NCBI RefSeq assembly: GCF_000261685.1
Contig: NZ_AJQE01000141.1
Coordinates: 1 to 64,000, forward strand
Origin: Bradyrhizobium genomosp. I (2014)
GTDB taxonomy: Bacteria; Pseudomonadota; Alphaproteobacteria; Rhizobiales; Xanthobacteraceae
Reading direction: 5' to 3'
DNA: 64,000 nt
Part shown: positions 17,860-27,450 of the stretch, in pieces
Position numbering within the stretch: position 1 is the stretch's first letter
How the letters are laid out: each line of letters opens with the position of its first letter
Notes under the pieces: generated by a model
What the model was told of the DNA's origin: nothing
Database searches by the model: none
Seen by the model: the letters and a program-made list of their open reading frames with translations, nothing else
Position numbers and translations under genes: made by a program

Positions 17860-18701
17860 GAGACAGACCCGGCTTCGTCGCTCTCATCGAACATGCGCTC
17901 GATATCGACGACGTACTTCTGATAGCGCGGGTCGAGCAATAGCTCATTGCGGCGGCGTGGCCGCGGCAGATCAATGTCGATGACCTGCCGGATGCGGCCG
18001 GGCGATTTCGACATCATGACGACTTTGTCCGACAGGAAGACAGCCTCATCGACCGAATGAGTGACGAACAGCACCGTCTTGCGGTCACGCTCCCAGATGT
18101 TCAGAAGATCGTTCTGCAGGCGTGTCCGGGTGTGCGCGTCGAGCGCGCCGAACGGCTCGTCCATCAGAAGCACTTCGGGATGGTAGGCGAGCGTGCGCGC
18201 CAGCGCCACGCGCTGCTTCATGCCACCCGACAATTCCTTGGGGTAGAAATTCTCGTACCCCTTGAGGCCGACCATCTCGATCAAGGCCCGGCTCTGCGCT
18301 TCGGCCTCGGCGGCGTGCACCCCTTGCTGGCGCGGACCATACATCACATTGCCCAGCACGGTCTTCCAGGGAAACAGCGCGAACTCCTGAAACACCGGTC
18401 CGCGATCCGGACCTGGCCCTGCGATCGCATGTCCCTTGATCGTCGCTGTGCCGCTGGTCGGGCGGACAAAACCACCGACGATATAGAGCAATGTCGACTT
18501 GCCGCAGCCGGACGGACCAAGGATGGAGACGAAGGCTCCCTCCTCGATCGTCAGCGAGATCTCCGATAGCGCCAAATGATCCTTGCGCGCCGAGGTCTGA
18601 AAGACCTGCGAGACGCGATCGATCTCGATGATTGCAGAAGCCGGCTCTTGTGATGTCACCGGTCTCACCCATTCGCTCGATCTCGCAGGCACCACCGTCA
18701 T
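17856..18701 (-). CDS. ABC transporter ATP-binding protein (SsuB/TauB type)
   Basis: ATPase of 281 residues. Walker A is GPSGCGKSTLLYIVGG, the Q-loop lies in VFQEFALFPWKTV, the signature is LSGGMKQRVALARTLA, Walker B is VLLMDEPFGALD, and the switch His is in FVTHSVDEA. All catalytic motifs are intact. It energises the two downstream permeases with the binding protein at 20594-21577. Confidence 0.95.
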   Translation of the reverse strand: MTVVPARSSEWVRPVTSQEPASAIIEIDRVSQVFQTSARKDHLALSEISLTIEEGAFVSILGPSGCGKSTLLYIVGGFVRPTSGTATIKGHAIAGPGPDRGPVFQEFALFPWKTVLGNVMYGPRQQGVHAAEAEAQSRALIEMVGLKGYENFYPKELSGGMKQRVALARTLAYHPEVLLMDEPFGALDAHTRTRLQNDLLNIWERDRKTVLFVTHSVDEAVFLSDKVVMMSKSPGRIRQVIDIDLPRPRRRNELLLDPRYQKYVVDIERMFDESDEAGSVS

Positions 18702-18824
18702 CCCGTCTCTCGTCTCACTCGCGCGAACATTCCTCGATAAACCTGCTGAACGTCTTCCGTCAGCGGCACAAGCTTAGCAAGAAGCCTGCCAGACAGGCGG
18801 CCGTTTTCGCACCCGTGGGGTGCG

Positions 18825-20519
18825 TCATTCGAACCACGGCCACTCTGCCGGGCCTTCATGCGTGACGGCGCCGCCCGGCGCCTGGCCGACCAGTCGCGCA
18901 TATTTTGCGAGCGCACCTGCACGGTGACGCGGCGGGCGTTGATTCCAATTGCGTCGCCGCGCGGCGAGTTCCTGCTCGTCGAGCAGCACATCCATCCGCC
19001 GGTTTGCGGCATCAATCCGGATCCTGTCGCCGTCGCGAACCAGCGCCAGAGGACCGCCGACAAATGCTTCGGGGGCCACGTAGCCGATGCACATGCCGCG
19101 GGTCGCGCCGGAGAACCGGCCATCGGTGATCAGCGCCACCTTTTCGCCCATGCCCTGCCCGTAGATCAGAGCGGTGACGCCGAGCATCTCACGCATGCCG
19201 GGCCCGCCGACCGGCCCCTCGTTGCGGATCACGAGAACGTCGCCCGCCTTGTAAGTGCGATCCCGAACCGCTTTGACACAGCCCTCCTCGTCTTCGAACA
19301 CGCGCGCCACGCCCTCGAAGAATTGACTCTTCAGGCCCGCGACCTTGATCACCGCACCGTCGGGGCAGAGATTCCCCTTCAGCACCGCCACGCCGCCGTC
19401 AGGCATGATCGGGGCACGAGACGCGTAAACCACCTCGCCGTCCGGCGCATTGGCCGCGCCGTATTCTTCAGCAAGCGTGCGGCCTGTGATGGTGATGCAA
19501 CTGCCCTCGATGTGACCGCTCTGGATCAGCTCGCGGATCACGACCGCTGCGCCGCCGATGTCGTAGACATCCTTTGCCGTGTACTTGCCTCCGGGACGCA
19601 GATTCCCAATCAACGGCGTCCTGGCGAATACCTCGCCCACGTCATCGATCGTGAATGCAATGCCTGCCTCGTTCGCAATCGCCGGCAGATGCAGCGCAGC
19701 GTTGGTCGAGCCCCCCGTTGCCGCAACGATCGCCGCGCCGTTTTCCAGGGATTTCCGCGTCACGATGTCGCGCGGCAGCGGTCCGCCGCGCTCCAGCATC
19801 TCCATGATCAGGCGTCCAGCGCGGCGCGAAATCTGCGCACGCTCGGCATACACGCCGGGCACCATCGAGACGTTGGGAATGGTCAGCCCCATCGCCTCGG
19901 AGACCATTCCCATGGTGTTCGCGGTGAACTGGCCGGCGCACGCGCCGATCGTCGGCAAGCAGGCACGCTCGATCCGCTCGAGCGTGGCGCCGTCGATCTC
20001 GCCGGTCATGAAGCCGCCGACAGCCTCATAGGAGTCGAGCACTGTGAGCGTACGCCCATCCACGCGGCCCGGCAGTGAGCTGCCTCCATAGATGAAAATG
20101 GATGGTACGTTGCAGCGCACCATTCCCATCATCACGCCGGGAAGCGTCTTGTCGCATCCGCCGTATCCGATCAGCGCATCGTAGGCCAGCCCATGCACGA
20201 CGGCCTCGATCGAGTCGGCGATCAGTTCACGCGAAAACAGCGAGAACTTCATTCCCTCGTGATTCATGCTGATACCATCGGAAACCGAGACGGTCGAGAA
20301 CTCACGCGGTGTGCCGCCAGCTTCCTCGATTCCGGTTTTAGCAGCGGCCACCTGGAAGTCGTGGGTCATGTTGCAGGGCGTCTGCTCGCCCTTCATGCTG
20401 ACGATGCCTACCATCGGCTTGGCAATCGCAGCGTCGTCGAGCCCCATGGCGCGCATGAATGCACGATGCGGGGCCCGGTCGAGCCCATCCGTCGTGACTC
20501 GTGAACGCAACTTCTTCAT
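18825..20519 (-). CDS. IlvD/Edd-family dehydratase
   Basis: Fe-S dehydratase of 564 residues, the normal length for dihydroxy-acid dehydratases. Three cluster-ligand Cys are visible in [21 protein letters not shown] and [13 protein letters not shown]. The C-terminal [19 protein letters not shown] replaces the usual GHVSPEA. ATG 20519 is supported by GAAGA upstream. It lies inside a catabolic operon between importer genes, away from any branched-chain amino acid genes. Dehydration of a hydroxylated acid from the ring-cleavage pathway is therefore more likely than isoleucine/valine synthesis. Confidence 0.88.
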   Translation of the reverse strand: MKKLRSRVTTDGLDRAPHRAFMRAMGLDDAAIAKPMVGIVSMKGEQTPCNMTHDFQVAAAKTGIEEAGGTPREFSTVSVSDGISMNHEGMKFSLFSRELIADSIEAVVHGLAYDALIGYGGCDKTLPGVMMGMVRCNVPSIFIYGGSSLPGRVDGRTLTVLDSYEAVGGFMTGEIDGATLERIERACLPTIGACAGQFTANTMGMVSEAMGLTIPNVSMVPGVYAERAQISRRAGRLIMEMLERGGPLPRDIVTRKSLENGAAIVAATGGSTNAALHLPAIANEAGIAFTIDDVGEVFARTPLIGNLRPGGKYTAKDVYDIGGAAVVIRELIQSGHIEGSCITITGRTLAEEYGAANAPDGEVVYASRAPIMPDGGVAVLKGNLCPDGAVIKVAGLKSQFFEGVARVFEDEEGCVKAVRDRTYKAGDVLVIRNEGPVGGPGMREMLGVTALIYGQGMGEKVALITDGRFSGATRGMCIGYVAPEAFVGGPLALVRDGDRIRIDAANRRMDVLLDEQELAARRRNWNQRPPRHRAGALAKYARLVGQAPGGAVTHEGPAEWPWFE

Positions 20520-20593
20520 ATCTGCATCTTCTTCATGCAGCGTCCCGGATGATCCGGGACGCCACGATCTTACGCTCGACAATTCCCCCGCTG

Positions 20594-21577
20594 CTATTGC
20601 AGCGGAGCGACGATCGTCTGATGCTTGAACTGTGCGACATCCAACTTGGGCAGCATTCCTGTCTCTGCATAGATGTCCAGCATCTTCTGGATCGCGGGGA
20701 AGTTTGGTGCTGCACCAGGATCACGACCGAAATCATTGTCCTTGAGCAGGTAGGTGTCGAGCACCGGAATGGGCGCCTTGAGCACCTCGGATACGACCTT
20801 CAAGGTCTCTTCACGGTTGGCCAGCGCCTTCTTCATGCCCGACGTGATGTCACGGACGTAGGCCTTCACCAACTCGGGGTTCTTGTCCACGAAATCGGCA
20901 CGGCACGCTTCCAGAATGTGCACGATGTTCGGCATCGCCTGGGACAGCGAAAACAGCTTCCTTGTGCCGCCCTTTGCCTCCGCGCGCGCGGCAAACGGCT
21001 GGTTCATGTTGACCGCATCGACGCGGCCCTGGCGGAGCGCATCTTCGGAGACGGCAAAGCCGACCTCGACCAGCTTGATGTCCTTGGCCGGATCGACGCC
21101 ATTCTGCTTCAGAAGCAGGTTGAACGGCCCTTGCGTGCCGCCACCGATCACGGAAATGCCGACCGTCTTGCCCTTGAGATCGGCGATTGTCTTGATGGGC
21201 GAGTTATCCATGACCGCCCAGTAGACCGAGAAACCGCCAGGCTTCTCGAAGACGTGCTGCGCCACGATGTAGGCCTTGAGATTGCCGCCGACCACGCCGT
21301 TGGCGAGCGATAGCGGCGCCTGCGTCGCGCAATCCAGCGCACCGGCTGCAAGGGCCTGCGTCATCGGCGCGGTGCCCTGGAATTGGGTCCATTCGATATT
21401 GTAGGCCTTACCAATATTGGGAAATTCGGTTGGCCTGCGCATCATCCAGTACTTGGATTCCTCTGCCGGGATCGTCCAGCCGACGCGGATCGTCTGCTGC
21501 CCCCATGACGGGCCTGCCCCCGCGCTCACGGCTGCAGCCGCTCCCAGAGCCAGGACCCACTTCGAAACGGTTCGCAT
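20594..21577 (-). CDS. ABC transporter substrate-binding protein (NMT1/SsuA type)
   Basis: Type II periplasmic binding protein, 327 residues. The signal peptide is [20 protein letters not shown] with cleavage likely after SWG, followed by [20 protein letters not shown]. The domain continues with [20 protein letters not shown] and [20 protein letters not shown], typical of the sulfonate/taurine/pyrimidine-precursor group. ATG 21577 is chosen as the signal-peptide start. It is the first gene of the six-gene leftward operon and defines uptake specificity, which cannot be read from sequence. Confidence 0.92.
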   Translation of the reverse strand: MRTVSKWVLALGAAAAVSAGAGPSWGQQTIRVGWTIPAEESKYWMMRRPTEFPNIGKAYNIEWTQFQGTAPMTQALAAGALDCATQAPLSLANGVVGGNLKAYIVAQHVFEKPGGFSVYWAVMDNSPIKTIADLKGKTVGISVIGGGTQGPFNLLLKQNGVDPAKDIKLVEVGFAVSEDALRQGRVDAVNMNQPFAARAEAKGGTRKLFSLSQAMPNIVHILEACRADFVDKNPELVKAYVRDITSGMKKALANREETLKVVSEVLKAPIPVLDTYLLKDNDFGRDPGAAPNFPAIQKMLDIYAETGMLPKLDVAQFKHQTIVAPLQ

Positions 21578-21741
21578 CGTGCCACTCCGCTGCTCCGGCG
21601 CCGACCGGCGCTCCCAACCCGACCGCCTCAAATGTTTCATGGTTCAAACAATCAGGCAAGCCATGCAAGCCAGGCGGTTTTGCCGTCCGATGCGCAATGT
21701 ATGGTAAAGCGGCGTCGCATTGCGACAGAAGGAGGCAACCT

Positions 21742-22659
21742 ATGGCTGATGAGAGCAAGGCAAACCCGCAAGCCACCGAGAGGCTCGGCTACCTGGGCCT
21801 TGGACTCATGGGAACGCCGATGAGCCGACGCCTGCTCAAGGCCGGCTATCGGGTTGCGGTCTGGAACCGGTCGGAGGGCAAGGTGGCTCCGCTCGCCGAG
21901 GCCGGCGCCAAGCGCGCGGTCACGCCTCGTGATCTCCTGGCAAACTCGGACATCGTCTTCATGTGCGTGACCGATGCGGCGGCGGTCGAGAAGGTGATCT
22001 TCGGACCAGAGGGTCTGGCAGCGGCGCCTGGCGCAGGCAAGCTTGTCGTCGATTTCTCGTCGATCCATCCTGACGCCGCGCGCGACCTTGCGGCGCGACT
22101 GAAAAACGCAAACGGCGCGCGCTGGATCGATGCGCCAGTGTCCGGGGGCACCAAGGGCGCCGAGGAAGGCACACTCGCCATCATGGCGGGCGGAGAAGCT
22201 GGCGACATCGAGAGGGTGCGGCCTTATGTGCTGACCATGGCGCGCAGGTTCACTCACATGGGCCCAATCGGCGCCGGCCAGACCACAAAGCTGTGTAACC
22301 AGGTGATCGTCGGATGCGCAATGGCGGTGCTCGCGGAAGCAACGCGCCTTGCCGTGAACGCCGGGATTGACGCGAACCGATTGCCGGAAGCGCTCGCCGG
22401 CGGCTTTGCGGATTCCATTCCGCTCCAGCTGTTCGTGCCGCGGATGGTGCAGGGCATTCACACCCCGCCGCTCGGCCACATCGCCACGATGCTCAAGGAT
22501 CTCGATACGGTCGCCGATGTCGCACAGGCGACGTCGACGCCGGTGCCGATGGCCTCGCTTGCCGGACAGCTTTTCAGGCTGGCCAAGGCCGCTCGCGGCG
22601 CGGAAGCGGACGCGCTGGAGATCTACAGGCTTTCAGCGGCAGAGCGCGAGGCTGTCTAG
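21742..22659 (+). CDS. 3-hydroxyisobutyrate / 2-hydroxy-3-oxopropionate dehydrogenase-like reductase
   Basis: Beta-hydroxyacid dehydrogenase of 305 residues. The Rossmann motif is LGYLGLGLMGTPMSRRLL, the substrate motif is DAPVSGGTKGAEEGTLAIM, and the catalytic Lys is in GAGQTTKLCNQ. GGAGG seven bases before ATG 21742 fixes the start; a longer open frame upstream is ignored. It is transcribed divergently from the importer operon, sharing a 164-base control region. It may reduce a semialdehyde arising from the pathway. Confidence 0.93.
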   Translation: MADESKANPQATERLGYLGLGLMGTPMSRRLLKAGYRVAVWNRSEGKVAPLAEAGAKRAVTPRDLLANSDIVFMCVTDAAAVEKVIFGPEGLAAAPGAGKLVVDFSSIHPDAARDLAARLKNANGARWIDAPVSGGTKGAEEGTLAIMAGGEAGDIERVRPYVLTMARRFTHMGPIGAGQTTKLCNQVIVGCAMAVLAEATRLAVNAGIDANRLPEALAGGFADSIPLQLFVPRMVQGIHTPPLGHIATMLKDLDTVADVAQATSTPVPMASLAGQLFRLAKAARGAEADALEIYRLSAAEREAV

Positions 22660-22675
22660 GGCGACCTGAAGCGCG

Positions 22676-23239
22676 TTACGGCGCCTTCTTGCGTTCATCG
22701 TCGGCCATGAAGCGGCCGAACGCCCCTTGCGCGAAGAGCAGCGGCTCCTTCGCATTGTAGGCGTAGGCCTCGACCGCCCCGAGAAAGATCACGTGATCGC
22801 CGCCATAGTAGCGATTCACGGAGCGGCATTGGAAGTTGGCAACGCTCTCGCCGAGTACTGGCGCGTTGCCGAGGCCAGGGGTCCAGTCCACGCCCGTGAA
22901 CTTGTCGTCCGACGATCTTGCGAACTTGTTCGCAAGCGCCTGTTGCGAAGCGCCGAGGACGTTGACGGTGAAATGGCTGGCGTTCTGGAAGATGGTCAGA
23001 CTTGAGGAATAGACGACGAGGCTCCACAGAACCAACGGCGGATTCAGCGAGACCGACGCGAACGAATTGCATGTCAGCCCGTAGGGCTTGCCGTCAGGCG
23101 CTGCCGCCGTGATGATCGTCACGCCCGTTGCATAGGTTCCGAGCGCGTTGCGAAAGTCGCGAGGATCGATCTGAGAGTTGTCGCTCGCGAACTCGTTGGC
23201 GGGATCGGGAGCGCGGGGCTGCTTCGGCAGATCATTCAT
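22676..23239 (-). CDS. Flavin reductase family protein
   Basis: Flavin reductase-like FMN/FAD-binding fold, 187 residues. DFRNALGTYATGVTIITA, GLTCNSFASVSLNPPLV and HFTVNVLGASQQALANKFA are characteristic of the HpaC/HsaB-type small component. It supplies reduced flavin to the monooxygenase encoded nine bases upstream in the same operon. Confidence 0.93.
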   Translation of the reverse strand: MNDLPKQPRAPDPANEFASDNSQIDPRDFRNALGTYATGVTIITAAAPDGKPYGLTCNSFASVSLNPPLVLWSLVVYSSSLTIFQNASHFTVNVLGASQQALANKFARSSDDKFTGVDWTPGLGNAPVLGESVANFQCRSVNRYYGGDHVIFLGAVEAYAYNAKEPLLFAQGAFGRFMADDERKKAP

Positions 23240-23248
23240 CGGCCGACC

Positions 23249-24454
23249 TCACAGCGTGAGATTCTCGGACGGCAGGCCGAGCGCCACCCGTCCATAGTTG
23301 GTCCCGGCCGCATCGAAGTTGAACGCGAGATGTGAATTGATCGCGTGCGCATCACGGAACTGCCGCTGCAACACGCCGCTCGTGAACAGACCGCGCGCGC
23401 CGCTCGCGGCAAACAGCATCGAGACTGCGTCCGTGCACAAGTTCACTGAAAAAGATCCGTCGCGCCGATATCTGGTCTTGGTCGCCATGTCAGGGATGTG
23501 ACCGCGCCGCGCGTGCTCCATGGCTTCGAGGCAGGCCGACCGCATGATCAGGCGTGCGGCGTCGATCTTCGCCGAGGCCTCCGCAATCTTGATCTGCGTG
23601 CTTTGAAAATCACTCAGCTTGGCGCGGTTGTAGGTTGAAATTCGATGACGTGCGACCTCCGTATAATCGTCGAGACACGCCTGCGCATTTCCCAGCGCGA
23701 CACCGGAGAGGACGTACGGGAACAGCGAGAACACGGGAAGCGCATACAGCGGATTCGGATTGACCTTGCTTCCCGGCGTCGGACCACCGGCAAGGTCCCC
23801 GACGGCGACCGTCATATGGTCAGCCACGAAGGCGTCCCTGACCTCCACGTCGCAAGATCCCGTCCCGCGTAGCCCGGCGACATTCCAGGTGTCCAGCACC
23901 TTATAATCGCCTTTCGGCAGCAGAAAGATTCGATACTCGATGCCATCAGCCTCGTCGTCGGAGTAGACCACGCTTGCAAGCATGTTCCATCCGCAGGAGG
24001 CAACGCCGGAGGAGAATGGCCAGCTACCATGCAGCTGGTATCCGCCCGCGACCCGCGTGGCGCGTCCGGCTGGAAAAATGAACGAGGATGCGATCAGCGC
24101 ATCCGGATCACGGCCCCAGACCAGATCCTGCGCCTTCTGCTCGAACATGCCGAGCATCCAGTGATGGCTCGCCAGATTGGCGAGATTCCAGGCCACCGAC
24201 GCATCCGCCTGCCCGAGCAGCTCAGCGCAATCGACGAGGGCGACATAGTCGAGCTCAGCGCCGCCGATCCGGGCCGGCTGAAGCATCCGGAACAGGCCGG
24301 CGTCGTGGAGATCCCTTTCGGTTTCCGTCGGAAGATGCCGCAGTTCCTCAGTCCGCGCCGCCCGCTCGCGAAGTCGCGGCAGAAGTGCCCGGCCCTTCGC
24401 AATCATCGACGTATAGACCTCTCCACGGGCTTGCTGGCCTGTGGGCTGGGTCAT
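23249..24454 (-). CDS. Group D flavin-dependent monooxygenase, oxygenase component (HsaA-like)
   Basis: A 401-residue protein with acyl-CoA dehydrogenase fold. Motifs include EELRHLPTETERDLHDAGLF, DASVAWNLANLASHHWMLGMF, GSWPFSSGVASCGWNML and VAGLRGTGSCDVEVRDAFV. The last two are typical of two-component hydroxylases such as HsaA rather than true dehydrogenases. Pairing with a flavin reductase supports this. ATG 24454 has AGGAG seven bases upstream; an in-frame ATG at 24478 is possible. It would hydroxylate the aromatic substrate before ring cleavage. Confidence 0.88.
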   Translation of the reverse strand: MTQPTGQQARGEVYTSMIAKGRALLPRLRERAARTEELRHLPTETERDLHDAGLFRMLQPARIGGAELDYVALVDCAELLGQADASVAWNLANLASHHWMLGMFEQKAQDLVWGRDPDALIASSFIFPAGRATRVAGGYQLHGSWPFSSGVASCGWNMLASVVYSDDEADGIEYRIFLLPKGDYKVLDTWNVAGLRGTGSCDVEVRDAFVADHMTVAVGDLAGGPTPGSKVNPNPLYALPVFSLFPYVLSGVALGNAQACLDDYTEVARHRISTYNRAKLSDFQSTQIKIAEASAKIDAARLIMRSACLEAMEHARRGHIPDMATKTRYRRDGSFSVNLCTDAVSMLFAASGARGLFTSGVLQRQFRDAHAINSHLAFNFDAAGTNYGRVALGLPSENLTL

Positions 24455-24543
24455 GCTCGGCTCCTGGCCAGGTGCCATTCGTGTCCCTCGCTTTCACACA
24501 TTTATGCGGCGGGACCTTCGTCAAATCAAGCCGAGGGAATGAG

Positions 24544-25812
24544 TCAAGCCGACGTTGGAGGCTTGACCGAGCCGAAGGCGCCCTTCTCGGCAAAATTCGC
24601 GATCCGACGTTCGTCGTAGCCGAGCGTATCATCCAGGACCTGCTTCGTATGCTCGCCCAACAGAGGTGCCGCAACGGGATCAATCGCGCCGGTCAGGCTC
24701 ATGGTGATCGGCGGCTCGATATTCGGCACCCATTCCGCTGTAGGGTGCGGAATCCGGTTCAAGCGATGACGCTCGCGAGCCTCGGGCGCATTGAACCCCT
24801 CCTCGACCGTCCGGAGATAGCCGACCGGGATATTGGCCGCCTTCATCTTCGCCATCCAGTTTTCGAGAGTATCGCTTGCAAAGACTTCCGCAATGGCAGC
24901 CCGCAAGAGCTCCTTGTTCTCCGAACGGGCTTTGCGCGTGGCAAACTGCGGATCGGTGATGAGATCAGGCCGATTCAACACTTCGACCACGAGCCGGCGG
25001 TAGAGCCGGTCGTTGGCGCAGGCCATGTAGAACGGCCCGTCGGAGGCTTCGTAGACGCCGACGGTGGGAGACCCGCTGGGCGAATTGCCGAACCGGCCGG
25101 GGTTTTCGCCATTGATGAGATAGGCCATGCCATAGAAGCCGGTCAGCCCCATCGCGATGTCGAACAGGGCGACTTCGACGTGCTGGCCGCGGCCGAGCCG
25201 ATCGCGGGCCAGCAGAGCCAGCAGGATGGCATTGCAGGCAGACATCCCCGTCGCCATGTCCACGATGGGCGGACCGGTACGAACCGCCGGGCCGTCGGCA
25301 AATCCGTTGAGCGACATGAAGCCGCTTTCCGCCTGCGTGATGGGATCGAAGCCGGGCCGCGCGGCGAACGGTCCGGTGCGACCGTAGGCGGAGATCGAGC
25401 AATAGACCAGCCGCGGGTTGAGCGGCGCGACCGACTCATAGTCTAGCCCGAACTTCTTCATCACCCCGCTCGAAAAATTCTCCACGACCACATCTGCCTT
25501 GCGGATCAGATCCAGCGCGATCTCTCGGGCCGCCGGCACGGCAAGGTCGAGCGCAATGCCGCGCTTGTTGCGGTTCAGGCTGAGATAGGCGGCGCTTTCG
25601 CCGCCAATCTCGGCGTGCTCATAGGCGCGCGTGTCGTCGCCACCCTCGGGATTCTCGATCTTGATGACGTGCGCGCCAAAATCGGCGAGCGTCTGGGTGC
25701 AGGCCGGGCCGGCGACCACACGCGTGAAATCGACGACCAAAAGACCATCGAGCGCAGTCGGCCCTCCCGTCCCTCGTGACGAACGTACCGGCAGTTGAGG
25801 CTTGGTGGGCAT
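24544..25812 (-). CDS. CaiB/BaiF CoA-transferase family protein
   Basis: Class III CoA-transferase, 422 residues. It starts LDGLLVVDFTRVVAGPACTQTLADFGAHVIKIENPEGGD, the canonical N-terminus, with LNRNKRGIALDL and a VDMATGMSA segment holding the likely catalytic Asp. ATG 25812 has GGGAG eight bases upstream; the longer frame from 25944 lacks homology. It lies upstream of the monooxygenase pair in the same direction, suggesting that the substrate or product is handled as a CoA thioester. Confidence 0.93.
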   Translation of the reverse strand: MPTKPQLPVRSSRGTGGPTALDGLLVVDFTRVVAGPACTQTLADFGAHVIKIENPEGGDDTRAYEHAEIGGESAAYLSLNRNKRGIALDLAVPAAREIALDLIRKADVVVENFSSGVMKKFGLDYESVAPLNPRLVYCSISAYGRTGPFAARPGFDPITQAESGFMSLNGFADGPAVRTGPPIVDMATGMSACNAILLALLARDRLGRGQHVEVALFDIAMGLTGFYGMAYLINGENPGRFGNSPSGSPTVGVYEASDGPFYMACANDRLYRRLVVEVLNRPDLITDPQFATRKARSENKELLRAAIAEVFASDTLENWMAKMKAANIPVGYLRTVEEGFNAPEARERHRLNRIPHPTAEWVPNIEPPITMSLTGAIDPVAAPLLGEHTKQVLDDTLGYDERRIANFAEKGAFGSVKPPTSA

Positions 25813-25921
25813 CGATAGCGCTCCCTTATCGGCTTGTGGCCGCCGAATTTCTCGCAGGAACAAACTTAAAGCCCGGCGCCGCCAGCTTCGCAAGTGCTTC
25901 ACCCGCATCGCTTCAATACGC

Positions 25922-25956
25922 AAAAAGGACCCGGCAGCCCCCAAGCTGCCGGATCC
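25922..25956 (-). terminator. Rho-independent terminator of the prophage-side leftward genes
   Basis: On the minus strand GGATCCGGCAGC and GCTGCCGGGTCC form a 12-base stem with one mismatch, followed by TTTTT. It ends leftward transcription coming from the GNAT gene before it reaches the CoA-transferase promoter. Confidence 0.8.
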
Positions 25957-26047
25957 TCGGACATTTCAGGCATACGAAGTCGCGCTACAACTCGTACCGG
26001 CCGTTCAACGCTATAGGAGGCACGTTCCGTGCGGTGGGAAACCCTGC

Positions 26048-26476
26048 TCAACGAAGCCACTTTCGCCAATAGAGCGTATGCGCCCAGGCCCAGGGCGCCT
26101 CGGGCTCGAAGAGCCGATAGCCCGCCTGGATGAAGTTGTTCGCAGATACGGGATTGTCCGTCGTATCAGAGACGATGCTGTCCCATCCGATACGCCTTCC
26201 GCTCGCCTCCGCCACACGCATCAATCTTCGCTGAAGGCCGCGTCCCCAATGCCGTTGCAGCACGCCAACTCTGGAGAAATAGCCGCCATTTCTTACGTGC
26301 GTGGATGGAACGACGCCGGCAAAAGCGACCGCATCATCACCGTGATAGGCCAACCACCACGCGCCCAATTCGAATTGCGGCATGGCGGCCGAATCGAGGA
26401 ATGTCGACTGATGCAGATCGGACAATGCATCGGCGATGTCGTCGTCGGATGCATCGACAATGCGAATTCTGTACAT
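26048..26476 (-). CDS. GNAT-family N-acetyltransferase
   Basis: Single GNAT domain, 142 residues. The acetyl-CoA region reads YFSRVGVLQRHWGRGLQRRLMR, with an R/Q-x-x-G-x-G/A-like turn, and NPVSANNFIQAGYRLFEPE forms motif B. ATG 26476 gives a normal length; the ribosome-binding site is weak and a GTG further upstream is possible. It is the leftmost gene of the phage-derived block and may be cargo. The substrate is unknown. Confidence 0.8.
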   Translation of the reverse strand: MYRIRIVDASDDDIADALSDLHQSTFLDSAAMPQFELGAWWLAYHGDDAVAFAGVVPSTHVRNGGYFSRVGVLQRHWGRGLQRRLMRVAEASGRRIGWDSIVSDTTDNPVSANNFIQAGYRLFEPEAPWAWAHTLYWRKWLR

Positions 26477-26538
26477 GGGATGGCCGTCCGCAAGGAATAA
26501 CGTGACTGCTGGTGCAGCGCTGTCGCCGCCGTGAAGGT

Positions 26539-26832
26539 TCACTTGCCCAGCACGACCTTGACACCAAGCCAGACGGCCCCCATCAGGCCGCTGGCGATCA
26601 CCGTGATCACGGCTTTGAAGGTGTAGCTCTGCGCCTGCTCCACGCTCTTTCGCCACCTCCGCAGGTGCTGGAAATCAGCCCTCAGCTCCCTTCGGTCATC
26701 ATCTTCGATTCCAAAAGAGGCCAGCACCGACGCCACCGCCTTCAATACGATTGCATCAACGCTTTCCTGCTGGAGCTTGTGCTGCTCAGCCAGGGTTTCG
26801 GTAACAATGGCCCCGATTTCGTCGTCTGGCAT
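26539..26832 (-). CDS. Small phage-type membrane protein
   Basis: A 97-residue protein with a charged N-terminal half (MPDDEIGAIVTETLAEQHK, then RRELRADFQHLRRWRKSVEQ) and one C-terminal transmembrane segment (FKAVITVIASGLMGAVWLGV). It starts two bases after the stop of the holin-like gene at 26835. Its position in the lysis module suggests a holin partner or spanin-like accessory. Confidence 0.7.
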   Translation of the reverse strand: MPDDEIGAIVTETLAEQHKLQQESVDAIVLKAVASVLASFGIEDDDRRELRADFQHLRRWRKSVEQAQSYTFKAVITVIASGLMGAVWLGVKVVLGK

Positions 26833-26834
26833 CT

Positions 26835-27218
26835 TCACCGCTTGATGATCCTTGCAACATTCTCGAAGCCGCGCTTGGCGAAATAAAACGAGACCACAAG
26901 ATTGGCTGTGATTGCCGCAAAGCCCGCCAGAGCGTCCGTCGAGCCAAGTCCAAGGACCTTGTCCCAGACCAGGAGCTTTGCGAAATAGAGCGCCACGCAA
27001 TAGCCCATCAGCTTGTCCGGCTCGTACCAGTGCCCGATCTCGGCGATGCGGTACTGCATGACGGCGTTGGCTTCCGCCGTCTGCGACGCGATCTCGCTCG
27101 CCGCGAGATCTGCCGCGATTTTGCTATCAACATTGCCGGCCTTGAGCTTGGCCTGGTAGGCGTCGATCAGTCCCTTGATGACCGGACCGCCGAGGAAACT
27201 GAGGATGGTCATCCACAT
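26835..27218 (-). CDS. Holin-like protein (3TM gene-transfer-release type)
   Basis: A 127-residue protein resembling the three-transmembrane holin family described for gene transfer agents: MWMTILSFLGGPVIKGLIDAY, an alanine-rich helix, MQYRIAEIGHWYEPDKLMGY, and the hydrophobic segments CVALYFAKLLVW and AITANLVVSFYFAKRGF. It is next to an endolysin-like gene. It would form the membrane lesion that releases particles. Confidence 0.75.
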   Translation of the reverse strand: MWMTILSFLGGPVIKGLIDAYQAKLKAGNVDSKIAADLAASEIASQTAEANAVMQYRIAEIGHWYEPDKLMGYCVALYFAKLLVWDKVLGLGSTDALAGFAAITANLVVSFYFAKRGFENVARIIKR

Positions 27219-27219
27219 C

Positions 27220-27450
27220 CTAGAGCGTCCGGCGCCGTGCGATTTCGGTCAACACGCCAGCGGTCGCAACCGCGAGCAGCATCTTGAACGCAGATCTTGC
27301 GTCCATGCTCGTGAGCTGCGTGAAATCGTAGCCGGAAAACGCCGCGATCAGGCCGGCGCCGAGCACTCCCAGGATGTACTGAATGCGCGCCCACAGGATC
27401 GTCACGGAATCCTTGAACCAGACCTTGACCTTATCGAACGACGTGGTCAT
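27220..27450 (-). CDS. Small membrane protein of the lysis module
   Basis: A 76-residue protein with one or two hydrophobic stretches (ARIQYILGVLGAGLIAAFSG and FKMLLAVATAGVLTEIARR). Its start overlaps the stop of the endolysin-like gene (27447-27450), and it ends one base before the holin-like gene. It may be a second holin or antiholin. Confidence 0.7.
   Translation of the reverse strand: MTTSFDKVKVWFKDSVTILWARIQYILGVLGAGLIAAFSGYDFTQLTSMDARSAFKMLLAVATAGVLTEIARRRTL

Noticed and set aside
18858-20078. 406-codon open frame opposite the IlvD/Edd dehydratase
   Set aside because: Composition is Arg/His/Ala-rich and matches an antisense shadow.
24088-25446. 452-codon open frame opposite the CoA-transferase and monooxygenase
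   Set aside because: It crosses two real genes and their gap on the other strand and has no protein-like motifs.
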